Numbered from the stretch's first letter, positions 26,700 through 37,259 are shown. The stretch is 64,000 nt of DNA from Paracerasibacillus soli (GCF_034006335.1 NZ_JAWDIQ010000003.1), one strand, 5' to 3'. The notes: generated from the letters alone by a model not told the origin. Numbers and translations are program-made.

Positions 26700-27377
26700 A
26701 TGGGACAAGGACAGAAAAATCCTAGTAATAAATTTATTATATTGGACTTGATTTTCTACGCAGCCTTTCCTTATGTTCTTTGGAAATTTGGTCGGAATCC
26801 TTTAGGAGATTATGCTGCAATGTTAATTTCCACGATTCCAGGATTTTTATATACTGTTTATCGATTTGTTAAAGAAAGGCAATTTAATATTGCAGGACTG
26901 TTTATCATATCGTCACTTTTCTTGGGGACAGTGGTAAATTTGTTATCTGGATCTGCGGAACTAATGCTATGGAACAGTGTATATCTTGGACTGTTCTATA
27001 CTGTTATTCATATAATCGCTTTCGTTATACGCCGCCCGTTTGCTTTATATTTTGCAGTGGATTTCGCTCATATACAAGGATATGAACGTAAAAGCAGTAA
27101 GAAGTTATTTCACGAGAGAGGTATTTTTAAATGGTTCCAAATGATTCAACTGTTATTTATTGTTCGAGGTCTTTTTATGGCAGGATTGAAGGCATATTTG
27201 CTGAATAAATATGGTGTAGATGGCTATGACCAGATGTTAATTTATAGACAAATAGTAGGGTGGGTTTTTGGTGTACTGATTATGGGAATGTTTTTTTATA
27301 CAAAAGTGCCAATACAAAACTTTATAAATTCACAATTGAATGAGTCTCAGGAGAGAAAAACATCTATACCAACTTAA
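26700..27377 (+). CDS. Integral membrane protein, VC0807-like
   Basis: A 225-residue protein with about six membrane segments, including FIILDLIFYAAFPYVLWKFG, AAMLISTIPGFLYTVYRF, IAGLFIISSLFLGTVVNL and VGWVFGVLIMGMFF. The layout (PFALYFAVDFAHIQG after helix four) resembles the VC0807 family of intracellular-septation-like membrane proteins. The ATG follows directly on the stop of a 30-codon frame; GAGG lies about 10 bases upstream. Function unknown. The frame is intact in a region of otherwise decayed sequence. Confidence 0.65.
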   Translation: MGQGQKNPSNKFIILDLIFYAAFPYVLWKFGRNPLGDYAAMLISTIPGFLYTVYRFVKERQFNIAGLFIISSLFLGTVVNLLSGSAELMLWNSVYLGLFYTVIHIIAFVIRRPFALYFAVDFAHIQGYERKSSKKLFHERGIFKWFQMIQLLFIVRGLFMAGLKAYLLNKYGVDGYDQMLIYRQIVGWVFGVLIMGMFFYTKVPIQNFINSQLNESQERKTSIPT

Positions 27378-27685
27378 ATGTATGGAGACGAATGAAAGTA
27401 AAAAGATACTCTGGACACTAATAGAACAGATGGTATGGTAAGAGAAGCTATTTTTAAGAAAAAACATTTTTAAGGAAATAAATGGACTGATCCATATTAT
27501 GATTCTATAATAGAGAAGGTTTTTTTAAAATACTTAATTGTGTTTACAATTAGTTATATTGTATAACAAATCTCTCAACTAATATTGGAGTTGAATTGTA
27601 AGAGGTGATAGTGTTTTCCTGAGTAACGGTGTTAGCCATTACAAATATGATATGCTATCCCTAAAAACTAAAAAGGAGAATGTAG
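27378..27685. other. Non-coding stretch, 0.3 kb
   Basis: AT-rich, no supported frame. A TTGTTTACAATTAG-type segment near 27541-27570 may hold the promoter of the next gene. Confidence 0.5.
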
Positions 27686-27985
27686 ATGTTAAATGTAGGA
27701 AGCCTATTACTTGGGATTGTTGCTTGGGTTATTCCCTTAATCGCAATGAAATACCCTCTTAAAAAATGTGTTAAATTTATCATTTTTAGTTTGAGTGCTT
27801 GTATCGCATCGTTGTGTTTGCAGTTATTTGAAATTCATACTAGAGTGCAGATAGAAGATTGGGCTGCGATTATGGATACTATTGGCACATTAATATGGGT
27901 TGCCACAATACTTGCGGTAATAACAATCATACTGAATATAATGTCATTCATTGTATGCACCAAAAGGGAAACGGAAATTCAGTAA
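27686..27985 (+). CDS. Small three-helix membrane protein
   Basis: A 99-residue protein with three hydrophobic helices (SLLLGIVAWVIPLIAM, VKFIIFSLSACIASLCLQLF, GTLIWVATILAVITIILNI) separated by IHTRVQIEDWAAIMDT. Similar short membrane proteins with an EDWxAxMDT loop occur in Bacillaceae, with unknown function. AAAAAGGAG lies before ATG 27686. The frame is intact. Confidence 0.6.
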   Translation: MLNVGSLLLGIVAWVIPLIAMKYPLKKCVKFIIFSLSACIASLCLQLFEIHTRVQIEDWAAIMDTIGTLIWVATILAVITIILNIMSFIVCTKRETEIQ

Positions 27986-28055
27986 ACCTTCTGAATTACT
28001 CGGTATCATTTTTACTCTTAATTTATGAAAAGAACTTATTCATATACAACTTACT

Positions 28056-28180
28056 AGGCTGGGACAAAACCAATAGTTCTGACCCTCAACGACTATATGT
28101 AGTATAAAAAAGAGTTTTTACTATTTATAGTAGTTGGATGAAGGAGTCGGCCCTTTATGTCCCAGCCTTTTTCTGTTTTT
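28056..28180 (+). repeat. Long imperfect palindrome with GCTGGGACA ends
   Basis: AGGCTGGGACA (28056-28066) pairs with TGTCCCAGCCT (28158-28168), followed by a T-run. Inside, CAACGACTATA and TAGTAGTTG pair again, with a third short stem in the middle. The end sequence resembles terminator hairpins frequent in Firmicutes, but the 113-base extent and nested stems are larger than a simple terminator. Could be a small structured RNA or a MITE-like insertion. Confidence 0.6.
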
Positions 28181-28249
28181 TGTAGTACTTGGGTGTTTTT
28201 AGGTTTGTGCCATGTCTAGAAAAATAGTAAATGACAAAGGAGAAACATA

Positions 28250-29032
28250 ATGGATATCGTAAAACAAAATAGTAATGCTTGGGATAAGAAGGCGGAGGAA
28301 GGAGTGGTCTATACAAAAGCAGTATCAAAAGAAATAATAGAAAAGGCTAAAAGTGGAGAATGGGATATTACGATAACAACAAATAAGCCAGTACCGAAAG
28401 CGTGGTTTCCCAAATCTTTAAAGGGATTAAAAGTGTTATGTCTAGCTTCTGGTGGTGGGCAGCAAGCGCCTGTTTTAGCTTCAACTGGGGCGCATGTAAC
28501 AGTCGTAGATATTTCTAGCAAGCAATTAGAAAGAGATGAATTTGTAGCAAAAAGAGATGGGCTAAACATAAAAACTGTGCAGGCTAATATGTCAGACCTA
28601 TCCCATTTTGAAGATGAAGAATTTGATATGATTGTTCATCCTGTAGCAAATTTATTTGTTAAAGATGTTAGACCGGTATGGCAAGAAGCAGCTAGAATAC
28701 TAAAAAATAATGGAATATTAATTTCGGGTTTTACAAATCCACTTTTATTTATTTTTGATGAAGAAGAAGATAGAAAAGGTAATTTGGTTGTTAAAAATAC
28801 GATTCCATCTTGCTCGCTAGACTACTTAACCGAAAAAGAAATAGCGGAATACTTAGAAGCGAATCATACTATTGAATTTGGTCATTCTTTAGAAGATCAA
28901 ATTCAAGGGCAAATTGATGCTGGGTTTGTAATTACAGGATTTTATGAAGATGATTTTGGTGGAAATAGACCGTTAGATAAGTATATAAAAAGTTTTATTG
29001 CAACAAAGGCTATTAAAATGAAAAGAGTGTAA
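28250..29032 (+). CDS. Class I SAM-dependent methyltransferase
   Basis: A 260-residue methyltransferase. Motif I is VLCLASGGGQQAPVLA (about 64-79), followed by VTVVDISSKQLERD (motif II, adenosine-binding Asp) and EEFDMIVHPVANLFV (motif IV), with ILKNNGILISGF after it. The substrate is unknown; similar Bacillus proteins are annotated only as methyltransferases. AAAGGAG precedes the ATG. The frame is intact; a terminator follows. Confidence 0.85.
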   Translation: MDIVKQNSNAWDKKAEEGVVYTKAVSKEIIEKAKSGEWDITITTNKPVPKAWFPKSLKGLKVLCLASGGGQQAPVLASTGAHVTVVDISSKQLERDEFVAKRDGLNIKTVQANMSDLSHFEDEEFDMIVHPVANLFVKDVRPVWQEAARILKNNGILISGFTNPLLFIFDEEEDRKGNLVVKNTIPSCSLDYLTEKEIAEYLEANHTIEFGHSLEDQIQGQIDAGFVITGFYEDDFGGNRPLDKYIKSFIATKAIKMKRV

Positions 29033-29083
29033 GAAGCAGTATGAAAAATAACAGGATCGGGAAAAATCAATACTTGATAGATT

Positions 29084-29130
29084 ACCTTCCACTTTGATTA
29101 ATTTAATAATAAAAGTGGAAGGTTTTGTTG
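29084..29130 (+). terminator. Rho-independent terminator after the methyltransferase gene
   Basis: ACCTTCCACTTT (29084-29095) pairs with AAAGTGGAAGGT (29112-29123), then TTTTGTTG. Confidence 0.85.
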
Positions 29131-29670
29131 TTAATATATTCACGTATTATTTTTCCCATAATCGCTGTAGTATTCACGGTTTATGGATTGATACAAAGAA
29201 CTTTGTTTTTCATCCATATATGATACATTTTCTAACACGCATGATGTTTGTTACAGGAATCGATGAACTTAAACAAAAGAGCGAAAGAAAGGTTGGATAT
29301 GTCTAGCTGTTTCCTAATGGTTACTATTTACTTTAGGGGGTCTGACCCCAGATGTGTAAAAAAATTCACATTTTTTCTTCATTACATCACAGTGACAAAG
29401 CATAATATGTTAATATAGCAATATACATCTTGTTCAAGAGGAAGGTTGCAATGAGATAAATGGAAATAGGAGTTGCCTAATTTTCATCGTATATGACCAT
29501 AACTGCATAAAACATAGCATGACAGTGCGCTGTTTACATAGAAAAAATGCTAATTATGTTGTACATATAAGAGGATATTTGACTTTTTAACGATGGAAAT
29601 TTCGTGAACATACTTTTTGCGTACTTTTGAACAAAGTCGGAAACACTTATAAACTGGAGAGTTGATATAT
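29131..29670. other. Intergenic stretch upstream of yerA
   Basis: A short open frame (to 29306, ending ERKVGYV) has no ribosome site and no recognisable product; it may be a fossil. GGGGTCTGACCCC (29337-29349) is a near-perfect palindrome, followed at once by ATGTG/CACAT (29352-29371) and a T-run, which together look like a terminator on the plus strand. Confidence 0.5.
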
Positions 29671-31410
29671 ATGTTTGAAAACGGTTACTGGAGAAATCGA
29701 GATATGAGGAATCATGTGAAAATAATAGATGGACTTGCGGCACCAACGTTAGTTTTACAGAAGGCAACATATTTAAATGTCTTTTTAAAACAATGGCTTA
29801 CTGCAAATATTTGGATTGATAAAGAACGGATTGTTTATGTTGGTGACGAACTGCCTAAACAGGATAATGGTACGACGTATGTCGATTGTGAGGGGAAATA
29901 TCTTGTACCTGGCTACATCGAACCTCACGCGCATCCATTTCAATTGTACAATCCGGAACAACTAGCTTATCACGCAGCTGCATCTGGCACGACGACATTG
30001 GTGAACGATAATTTAATGTGGCATTTTTTATTGGATAAAAAGAAAGCGTTTACTTTACTGGATGAGTTTGACAAACTACCGATTAGCATGTATTGGTGGG
30101 CGAGATTTGATTCCCAAACGACATTAAAAGATGAAGATGCTTATTTTAATACGAAAGATGTATTAAATTGGCTTTCTCATCCATCTGTTGTACAAGGAGG
30201 CGAATTGACAGCTTGGCCACAATTACTAGATGGAGACGATCGATTATTATACTGGATCCAAGAGGCGAATCGATTAAATAAGCCAGTTGAGGGACATTTT
30301 CCAGGTGCTTCAGAAAAGACGTTGACCAAGTTAAAACTATTAGGAGTTCATGCAGACCATGAATCTATGACCGGGAAAGATGTTATTACTAGACTACGCT
30401 TAGGCTATCAGGTAGGTTTACGCCATTCGTCTATCCGACCAGATTTACCACATATACTGGAAGAAATTATCGAAGCTAACATCACAAGTTTCGATCAAAT
30501 AACGATGACAACAGATGGAGCGACACCTTCTTTCTATGAACGGGGATTAATGAATGTGTGCTTAGAAATAGCGATTGAAAAAGGTGTTCCACTAGAAGAG
30601 GCATACTGTATGGTCACGTATAATGTCGCGAAACATTTACGTCTTGAAGATCAAATCGGCAGTATTGCACCTGGTAGAATTGCACATATTAATATATTAG
30701 AAGCAAAAAATAGACCGACCCCAATAGGTGTATTAGCAAAAGGGGAGTGGATTGTAAAAGACGGCATAAATATGAAACAGGAAAGCAGAATGAATTGGAC
30801 CGAGCATGGAGTGGCACCTTTACAATTAAACTGGGATTTAACGATGGAAGACTTACAATTTTCAACACCAATTGGTTTAAAAATGGTGAATGACGTCATA
30901 ATGAAGCCGTATCCGATTCAAACGGATATTACATTGATGAGATTGCCAGATTATAATGAAGAGGCTTTTCTTATGCTCGTTGATCGATATGGAAAATGGC
31001 ATGTCAACACATTAATTCATGGTTTTACACATTCCTTGGGGGCAATCGCAAGCTCCTACTCCAATACGGGTGATATCGTATTAATAGGGAAAAACAAACA
31101 AGATATTTTACTAGCTGGAAAGAGATTGAAAGAAATACAAGGTGGAATTGTTATCGTCCACGAAGGAGAAGTGTTATTAGAAATTCCACTACATATCGGT
31201 GGCGTGATGTATGAAGGGGAGATGGACACATTAATAAAATTGGAGAAAGAACTGCAATCTATCTTAACTAAATTTGGGTATCCATTTGCGGATCCTGTTT
31301 ATACGATTTTATTTTTATCATCGACACATTTACCGTATATTCGAATCACACAAAAGGGAATTGTAGATGTCATGTCTAGAGAAGTCATGTTTCCAGCAAC
31401 AATGCGCTAG
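29671..31410 (+). CDS. yerA: Adenine deaminase-like amidohydrolase YerA
   Basis: A 579-residue amidohydrolase of the adenine-deaminase family, the second B. subtilis paralogue next to the pur operon. Features: VDCEGKYLVPGYIEPHAHPF (metal-binding HxH), VEGHFPGA, HADHES (metal His), MTTDGATP (catalytic Asp) and a C-terminal domain with HGFTHSLGAIASSYSNTG. It would deaminate adenine to hypoxanthine, though YerA-type activity is not well documented. ATG 29671 is chosen over TTG 29662 for ribosome-site spacing. The frame is intact. Confidence 0.88.
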   Translation: MFENGYWRNRDMRNHVKIIDGLAAPTLVLQKATYLNVFLKQWLTANIWIDKERIVYVGDELPKQDNGTTYVDCEGKYLVPGYIEPHAHPFQLYNPEQLAYHAAASGTTTLVNDNLMWHFLLDKKKAFTLLDEFDKLPISMYWWARFDSQTTLKDEDAYFNTKDVLNWLSHPSVVQGGELTAWPQLLDGDDRLLYWIQEANRLNKPVEGHFPGASEKTLTKLKLLGVHADHESMTGKDVITRLRLGYQVGLRHSSIRPDLPHILEEIIEANITSFDQITMTTDGATPSFYERGLMNVCLEIAIEKGVPLEEAYCMVTYNVAKHLRLEDQIGSIAPGRIAHINILEAKNRPTPIGVLAKGEWIVKDGINMKQESRMNWTEHGVAPLQLNWDLTMEDLQFSTPIGLKMVNDVIMKPYPIQTDITLMRLPDYNEEAFLMLVDRYGKWHVNTLIHGFTHSLGAIASSYSNTGDIVLIGKNKQDILLAGKRLKEIQGGIVIVHEGEVLLEIPLHIGGVMYEGEMDTLIKLEKELQSILTKFGYPFADPVYTILFLSSTHLPYIRITQKGIVDVMSREVMFPATMR

Positions 31411-31490
31411 CGATATGAGATGCTTGACAAATGGTATGACCAGTATATGATTATATCAATAGACAGCAAAATATATTATGTTTGACAATC

Positions 31491-31530
31491 AAGAGCTGGA
31501 CATCAAGATACTTTTTTCCAGCTCTTTCTA
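31491..31530 (+). terminator. Rho-independent terminator after yerA
   Basis: AAGAGCTGGA (31491-31500) pairs with TCCAGCTCTT (31517-31526), then a T-rich tail. Confidence 0.85.
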
Positions 31531-31686
31531 TTATCGTAGTAAGAGCATGTTAGCAAACTAAACGACAATCGAGATAAAGTAAGTAGGTTCTTGTATTTCT
31601 ACGTATTAAGAACCTGTGAGAAATGGATTATATTTTAGGTGGAAATAGAATTAGCATGTATACTTATAGTATGGGGTGTTGCGTAA

Positions 31687-32751
31687 ATGAAAAAGGTCAC
31701 CATAGCACTTGTTCTCCTATTATTGCTTATAACAATGGGCTGTAAAAAGGACACGGCTAAGGAAAGAGAAGATGCAAGTAATGACCAAATGAAGCAAGAG
31801 GAAAAATCGAAGGAAAATCAAGATGGTCTAAAACATACATACCCATTTACAGGATTACAGACAACTAAATCAATTGATACGCGTCCTGTAGGGGTCATGA
31901 TTAATAATCATGCGAAAGCTCGTCCACAATCAGGACTTGCACAGGCTGATATTACGTTTGAAATTTTGGCAGAAGGGAACATCACAAGATTTCTCTCTAT
32001 TTTTCAAAGTGAGCAACCAAAGGTAGTTGGGCCAGTTCGTAGTGCGAGAGAATATTATTTTGAACTTGCTAAAGGTTACCACGCATTATATATTTATCAC
32101 GGAGCAGCTAAATTTGTTGATCAAATGATAAAAGACCGTAGTATCGAACATTTAAATGGTGCTATTTATGATAATGATAAAGTTTTATTTAAACGAGAGA
32201 GTTTTCGAAAAGCGCCACATAATTCTTATTTGCAATATGAAGCTGTGGAAGATACGGCTGAAAAGTTAGGTTACACAATGAAGGATGATTTAAAGCCTTT
32301 ACCATTTTTAAACGAAGAAGAGTCAGAACATATTTCCTGGTGATGCATACAAAAAGGCTGAAATTGTTTACTATAAAAATCCTAAAACGACGGTTACATA
32401 TGAATACGATGCAACAAAAGAAAAATATATTCGTTTTAGCGATGGTACAAAGACGATTGATATGGAAACGGAAAAGCCGGTTGAATTGGACAACGTATTT
32501 ATATTGGAAACACCCCATCACATTATGGATGATGCAGGGAGACGAAAAATTGATATACAATCTGGTGGTCAAGCATATTTATTACAAAAAGGGAAAGTAC
32601 AAAAATTGCAGTGGAAAAATGATGAAGGCTATATTTTACCAGTAAAAGATGGGAAACCAATTGGTTTTGTACCTGGGAAAACTTGGATTAATATTGTTCC
32701 AACAATCCTGGTCTCAAAGAGGAAGTAACTTTATCAAATGAATCCATATAG
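31687..32751 (+). CDS. yerB: Lipoprotein YerB (DUF3048), two frameshifts
   Basis: About 354 residues after repair. A lipoprotein signal ends at LLITMGCKK (lipobox Cys 19). The DUF3048 domain shows RPVGVMINNHAKARPQSGL, ITFEILAEGNITRFLSIFQ and GPVRSAREYYFELAKGY, then in the second frame PGDAYKKAEIVYYKNPKTTV and DIQSGGQAYLLQKGKVQKLQ. Frame changes at about 32335 (extra T) and 32700 (lost A) look like read errors. The family is extracellular and uncharacterised; in B. subtilis it lies between yerA and yerC as here. Confidence 0.88.
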
Positions 32752-32798
32752 AGAACGTTAAGGTTGGAACTCACAGACCAGAGCGGGAGGGGTATATC

Positions 32799-33094
32799 AT
32801 GCAAATTGATCGTTTGAGAGGAAAAACATTAGATGAACTATTTGATGCCATCCTTTCTTTAAAAACAAGAGAGGAATGTTACCGTTTTTTTGATGATATT
32901 GCAACGATGGGAGAAATCCAATCTCTTTCACAACGCTTTCAAGTAGCCAAAATGCTGATGAATGGAAGCACGTATAGTAATATTGAAAAGAAACGAATGC
33001 TTCAACTGCCACCATTTCACGCGTTCGCCGTTGTATTGATTATGGAAGCGATGGATACAAACTCGCGATTGAACGTATAGCAAAAGAAAATTAG
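32799..33094 (+). CDS. yerC: TrpR-like regulator YerC, frameshifted
   Basis: About 98 residues. MQIDRLRGKTLDELFDAILS, LKTREECYRFFDDIATMGEI and SLSQRFQVAKMLMNGSTYSN are nearly the same as in other YerC proteins (TrpR/YerC/YecD family). The frame breaks near 32990 (a lost A); the true C-terminus NASTATISRVRRCIDYG, the DNA-recognition helix, is found in the next frame and ends at 33094. DNA-binding protein of the Trp repressor fold; targets unknown. Confidence 0.9.
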
Positions 33095-33233
33095 TGTAAC
33101 CGGCTATCCGCTAATCACTTGATAAGGTGGATAGTAGGTTTATTTAAAAAGATATAACTGAATATTACGTAATTGGAAATAGGGCGAATCTATACTACAT
33201 ACAGAGCGCTTTGGGGAGAAGGTGTGCTTCTAA

Positions 33234-33935
33234 TTGGAAATAGAAATAAATGAACTAAAAAGGGTAATGAAAATTGTTTTGAAGAAACTTTTGTTTTATG
33301 GTTTGTTCATGCTGCTCGTATTCCTGCTTACGACACCTATTTTAAAAGGGATTTATTTTTTACTGTCAGCTAGTTCTATTACATTTACAACCCCGTTGAT
33401 AGGTGCTGTGAAATATTTCAGTGCTATCTTTCTTCTTTTCTTCATCATTTGGAAAAAGGCAAAACTAACAACAAGTGGAAAGAAAATTATCCCTATCATC
33501 ATGATAGTTTGTATCTTTGGTCTGCTCATTACAACGACATATGTTAATCGAACAAATGAAGCGGGAATTGTGCAACAAAATCTATTGAAATATAACAAGA
33601 AAAAATGGAGTGAAGTTGCTTATATCGAAACAAGGGCAACTACTTATAAGACGATAGATATTTTTGGCAAAAAGATAGAAATGAGACGTACGCATGGCTC
33701 AGGAATTCATAAAAGAGTAATACCGACTTTGGAGTACCGTATTTATTATAAAGACGGGAGCTCTGTGAATGTTTGGGATAAGACAGACTCTCTATATCAG
33801 CTACATCAGCTTGTGAAAAGCAAAGGTATAGAAGTGAAACATGGTGACGTTCATATCGCAGATACATTTCATATTCACATCAAGGGGGATGAAGCGAAAG
33901 TAAAAGAAATTCTCGGAATTACGGATAAAAATTAG
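33234..33935 (+). CDS. Hypothetical membrane protein
   Basis: A 233-residue protein with three N-terminal hydrophobic segments (LLFYGLFMLLVFLLTTPIL, FSAIFLLFFIIWKKAK, IIPIIMIVCIFGLLITTTYV) and a soluble C-terminal part of about 120 residues beginning RTNEAGIVQQNLL. I do not recognise a family. The start is uncertain: TTG 33234 has AAGGTG at a fair distance, and an in-frame ATG lies at 33267. It sits between yerC and pcrB, where B. subtilis has no gene. Confidence 0.5.
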   Translation: MEIEINELKRVMKIVLKKLLFYGLFMLLVFLLTTPILKGIYFLLSASSITFTTPLIGAVKYFSAIFLLFFIIWKKAKLTTSGKKIIPIIMIVCIFGLLITTTYVNRTNEAGIVQQNLLKYNKKKWSEVAYIETRATTYKTIDIFGKKIEMRRTHGSGIHKRVIPTLEYRIYYKDGSSVNVWDKTDSLYQLHQLVKSKGIEVKHGDVHIADTFHIHIKGDEAKVKEILGITDKN

Positions 33936-34287
33936 CACATGACATGTATGGCTCTGCAAATGAATTTGATGATGAAAAAAGGCTTATATATAGGAGTTAT
34001 TTACGCTCTATGCTAATGTGGAGCCAGCCTGTTATGCTGATTTCAAGTACTATTAGTTATCTTCTTTCGGCACTTGCTTGCTGAAGTATGTGCCTTTCTA
34101 TATTCCACTATTTACCCCATAAAGGGAATATCCTTTAAAGGGAATATCCTTGCATGAAAACCTACAATTAATTACCAAAAATCATAATCTCACGCTTTCC
34201 AATTGAAAAATTACTTCATATCCCTCAAATCCTTATACGATTTTTGTTATAATAGGACAATGGAATATGTAAATGGAGGATTAAGGC
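33936..34287. other. Intergenic stretch before pcrB with a short tandem repeat
   Basis: AAAGGGAATATCCTT occurs twice (34121-34135 and 34137-34151), 16 bp apart. An extended -10 box TGTTATAAT (34245-34253) lies 35 bases before pcrB. No coding frame is supported. Confidence 0.55.
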
Positions 34288-34971
34288 GTGCACATTAATA
34301 TAAATGAATGGAAACATCTTTTTAAACTAGACCCAGCAAAAGAAATTTCGGATGAACAACTGGAAATGATTTGCGAATCCGGAACAGATGCGATTATTGT
34401 TGGTGGAACAGATAATATTACATTAGATAATGTACTTGATTTATTATCAAGTATTCGGCGATATGAAGTGCCATGTATATTGGAAATCTCAGAAATGGAT
34501 GCCATCACACCAGGATTTGATTATTATTTTATCCCGATGGTGCTTAATAGTCATGATAAAAAATGGGTGATGGATATACAGCACGAAGCAGTGAAAACCT
34601 TTAAAGATATTATGAATTGGGATGAGATATTCGTCGAAGGATACTGTATTTTAAATGAAGATGCGAAAGCTTTTCAAAAAACAAACTGTAAATTGCCTAC
34701 GGAAGAAGATACAGTAGCCTACGCTTATATGGCTGAGCATATTTTTCAATTGCCGATATTTTATATGGAGTATAGTGGAACTTATGGTGATCCACAGCTT
34801 GTAAAAAAGGTGAAGAACGAGTTACAACAAACATTGCTCTTCTATGGCGGAGGAATTGAAACAGCTGAACAAGCAAAGGAAATGAAAGAACATGCAGATG
34901 TCATTATTGTAGGTAATAGTATTTATACAAATTTTAAAGAAGCGTTGAAAACAGTTGCGGCAGTAAAATAG
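34288..34971 (+). CDS. pcrB: Heptaprenylglyceryl phosphate synthase
   Basis: A 227-residue TIM-barrel enzyme that joins glycerol-1-phosphate to heptaprenyl diphosphate, the first step to the archaea-type ether lipids of Bacillales. WKHLFKLDPAKEISDEQLE, ESGTDAIIVGGTDNIT, YMEYSGTYGDPQLVKKV and FYGGGIETAEQAKEM with VIVGNSIY carry the conserved phosphate-binding and prenyl-channel residues. GTG 34288 follows GGAGG. The frame is intact. It heads the conserved pcrB-pcrA-ligA-camS cluster. Confidence 0.93.
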   Translation: MHININEWKHLFKLDPAKEISDEQLEMICESGTDAIIVGGTDNITLDNVLDLLSSIRRYEVPCILEISEMDAITPGFDYYFIPMVLNSHDKKWVMDIQHEAVKTFKDIMNWDEIFVEGYCILNEDAKAFQKTNCKLPTEEDTVAYAYMAEHIFQLPIFYMEYSGTYGDPQLVKKVKNELQQTLLFYGGGIETAEQAKEMKEHADVIIVGNSIYTNFKEALKTVAAVK

Positions 34972-35022
34972 AGTATGTCTTTTAGCTTCCTAAAAAAGAC
35001 ATGAAGTTGAGGTGGTATTTTC

Positions 35023-37259
35023 ATGACACAAATAACAAAGCTTTTTAACGGATTAAATAAACAGCAACAAGAGGCTGTTAAACATACAGAAGGCCCTTTA
35101 TTAATTATGGCAGGAGCAGGTAGTGGGAAAACACGAGTGCTTACCCATCGTATCGCTTATCTCATGGATGAAAAGGTGTGTCGCCACGAAATATTTTGGC
35201 GATTACATTTACAAATAAAGCAGCACGTGAAATGCGAGATCGGGTTGCAAAATTAGTAGGACCAGATGGACAACATATGTGGGTGTCAACATTCCACTCC
35301 ATGTGTGTACGGATTTTACGCCGTGATATTGATCGAATCGGTTATAATAGAAATTTTTCTATCTTGGATAGTAGTGATCAGTTATCCGTTGTCAAACAAG
35401 TATTGAAAAACTTAAATATTGACGTGAAAAAATTTGATCCACGGGCAATGCTAGGACAAATTAGTGCAGCAAAAAACGAACTTATTACAGTTGAGGCGTA
35501 TCAAGAGCAGGCTGCTAATTTTTATGATCGCCAAGTAGGACGTGTTTATGAACAATATCAAAAGATTTTAAGGAAAAATCAATCATTAGATTTCGATGAT
35601 TTGATTATGCAAACAATCCATTTATTTAAGCGAGTCCCGGAAGTATTGGAATATTATCAAAGAAGATTTCAATACATTCACGTAGATGAGTATCAGGATA
35701 CAAACCATGCCCAATACTATTTAGTAAAACAACTTGCTAGTCGTTTTCAAAATTTATGCGTTGTAGGTGATTCAGATCAGTCGATTTATCGATGGCGTGG
35801 TGCTGATATTTCGAATATCTTATCGTTTGAAAAGGATTATCCAGCAGCAAGAACTATTTTATTAGAACAAAATTATCGTTCCACGAAGTTCATTTTACAA
35901 GCTGCAAATAAAGTAATAGAAAATAATCCAGGACGTAAACCGAAAAAATTATGGACTGAAAATATTGAAGGACAGAAGATATATTATTACCAAGGTGCGA
36001 CAGAACAGGATGAAGCCTTCTTTATTACGGATAAGATTCAAGAATTAACCCGTGAAAATGACTTTTCTCCAAGCCAAATTGCCATATTATACCGCACAAA
36101 TGCGCAATCACGTGCAATAGAAGATGCGTTTATGAAATCTGGAACAGCTTATCAAATGGTAGGCGGAACAAGGTTCTATGATCGAAAAGAAATAAAAGAT
36201 ATGATTGCTTATTTACGCTTAATTACTAACCCAGATGATGATATAAGCTTTGAACGGGTTGTAAATGAACCGAAACGAGGAATTGGTAAAACATCCATTG
36301 AACGCTTGCAAGCTTATGCGGCAGAACATGATTTGTCTTTATACGAAACGGTAAAAGAAGTCGACTTTACCGGTGTTTCGAAGCGTGCCGCAATTGCTTT
36401 AGATAAATTTGCAACATTAATTCGGAACTTACATCAACAACAGGAGTTTTTAACGGCAACAGATATGGTGGAACAAGTGTTAGAACGTACTGGATACGAA
36501 GAAATGTTAGAAAATGAGCGGACGATTGAAGCACAAAGTAGATTAGAAAACTTAGAAGAATTTAAGACCGTAACAAAAAACTTCGAGGAAAAAACAGAAG
36601 ATAAAACATTAATCTCGTTTTTAACCGATTTAGCATTGATTGCGGATATAGATAATGTGGATGAAGAAGATCCCGACTTTGAGGAAAAAGTAGTCCTCAT
36701 GACTTTACACTCAGCTAAAGGATTAGAATTCCCAGTTGTATTCCTTATTGGTATGGAAGAAAATGTATTTCCTCATAGTCGTTCGATGTTTGATGATGAA
36801 GAAATGGAAGAGGAACGCCGTCTTGCATATGTAGGAATTACCCGTGCAGAGCAACGCTTATTCTTAACACATGCCAAAATGCGCACATTGTACGGCCGTA
36901 CAAATATGAACCCGATTAGTCGTTTTATAGATGAAATTCCCGAGGAGTTACTAGAAGGGAAGGAAGCTGTAGCGAGTCCATTTGGAAGTTCCGCATTTTT
37001 ATCTAGCCATAAGCAAGCGAATCGTCAGCAAAAAGAGGTGCCGAAGCGCAAAGCAGTACGGATTGAACCACAAAAGACGACTGGAGCAGAAACTAAAACT
37101 TGGCAGCCGGGTGATAAGGCAAATCATAAAAAATGGGGTGTTGGCACCGTTGTTAAAGTCCAAGGTGAAGGGGATAATATGGAAGTAGATGTTGCTTTCC
37201 CAGCACCAATAGGCATCAAGCGATTATTAGCAAAATTTGCCCCGATTACAAAACAATAG
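35023..37259 (+). CDS. pcrA: ATP-dependent DNA helicase PcrA, frameshifted
   Basis: An essential UvrD/Rep-type 3'-5' helicase of about 745 residues. Motif I AGAGSGKTRVLTHR, motif Ia ITFTNKAAREMRDR, motif II DEYQDTN, motif III GDSDQSIYRWRGAD, motif IV EQNYRST, motif V LHSAKGLEFPVVF and motif VI VGITRAEQRL are all present. The C-terminal tail ends in a Tudor-like segment (KKWGVGTVVKVQGEG). One lost G near 35176 breaks the frame between motifs I and Ia; since the gene is essential, a read error is the natural explanation. Confidence 0.93.

Noticed and set aside
29131..29306. A 58-70 codon frame ending ERKVGYV as a real gene
   Set aside because: It overlaps the terminator of the methyltransferase gene, has no ribosome site and no recognisable family.
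29600..29645. PurR box upstream of yerA (GTGAACATAC and TTGAACAAAG)
   Set aside because: The CGAAC core is not present in either, and the two are direct rather than inverted, so they do not form a PurBox pair.
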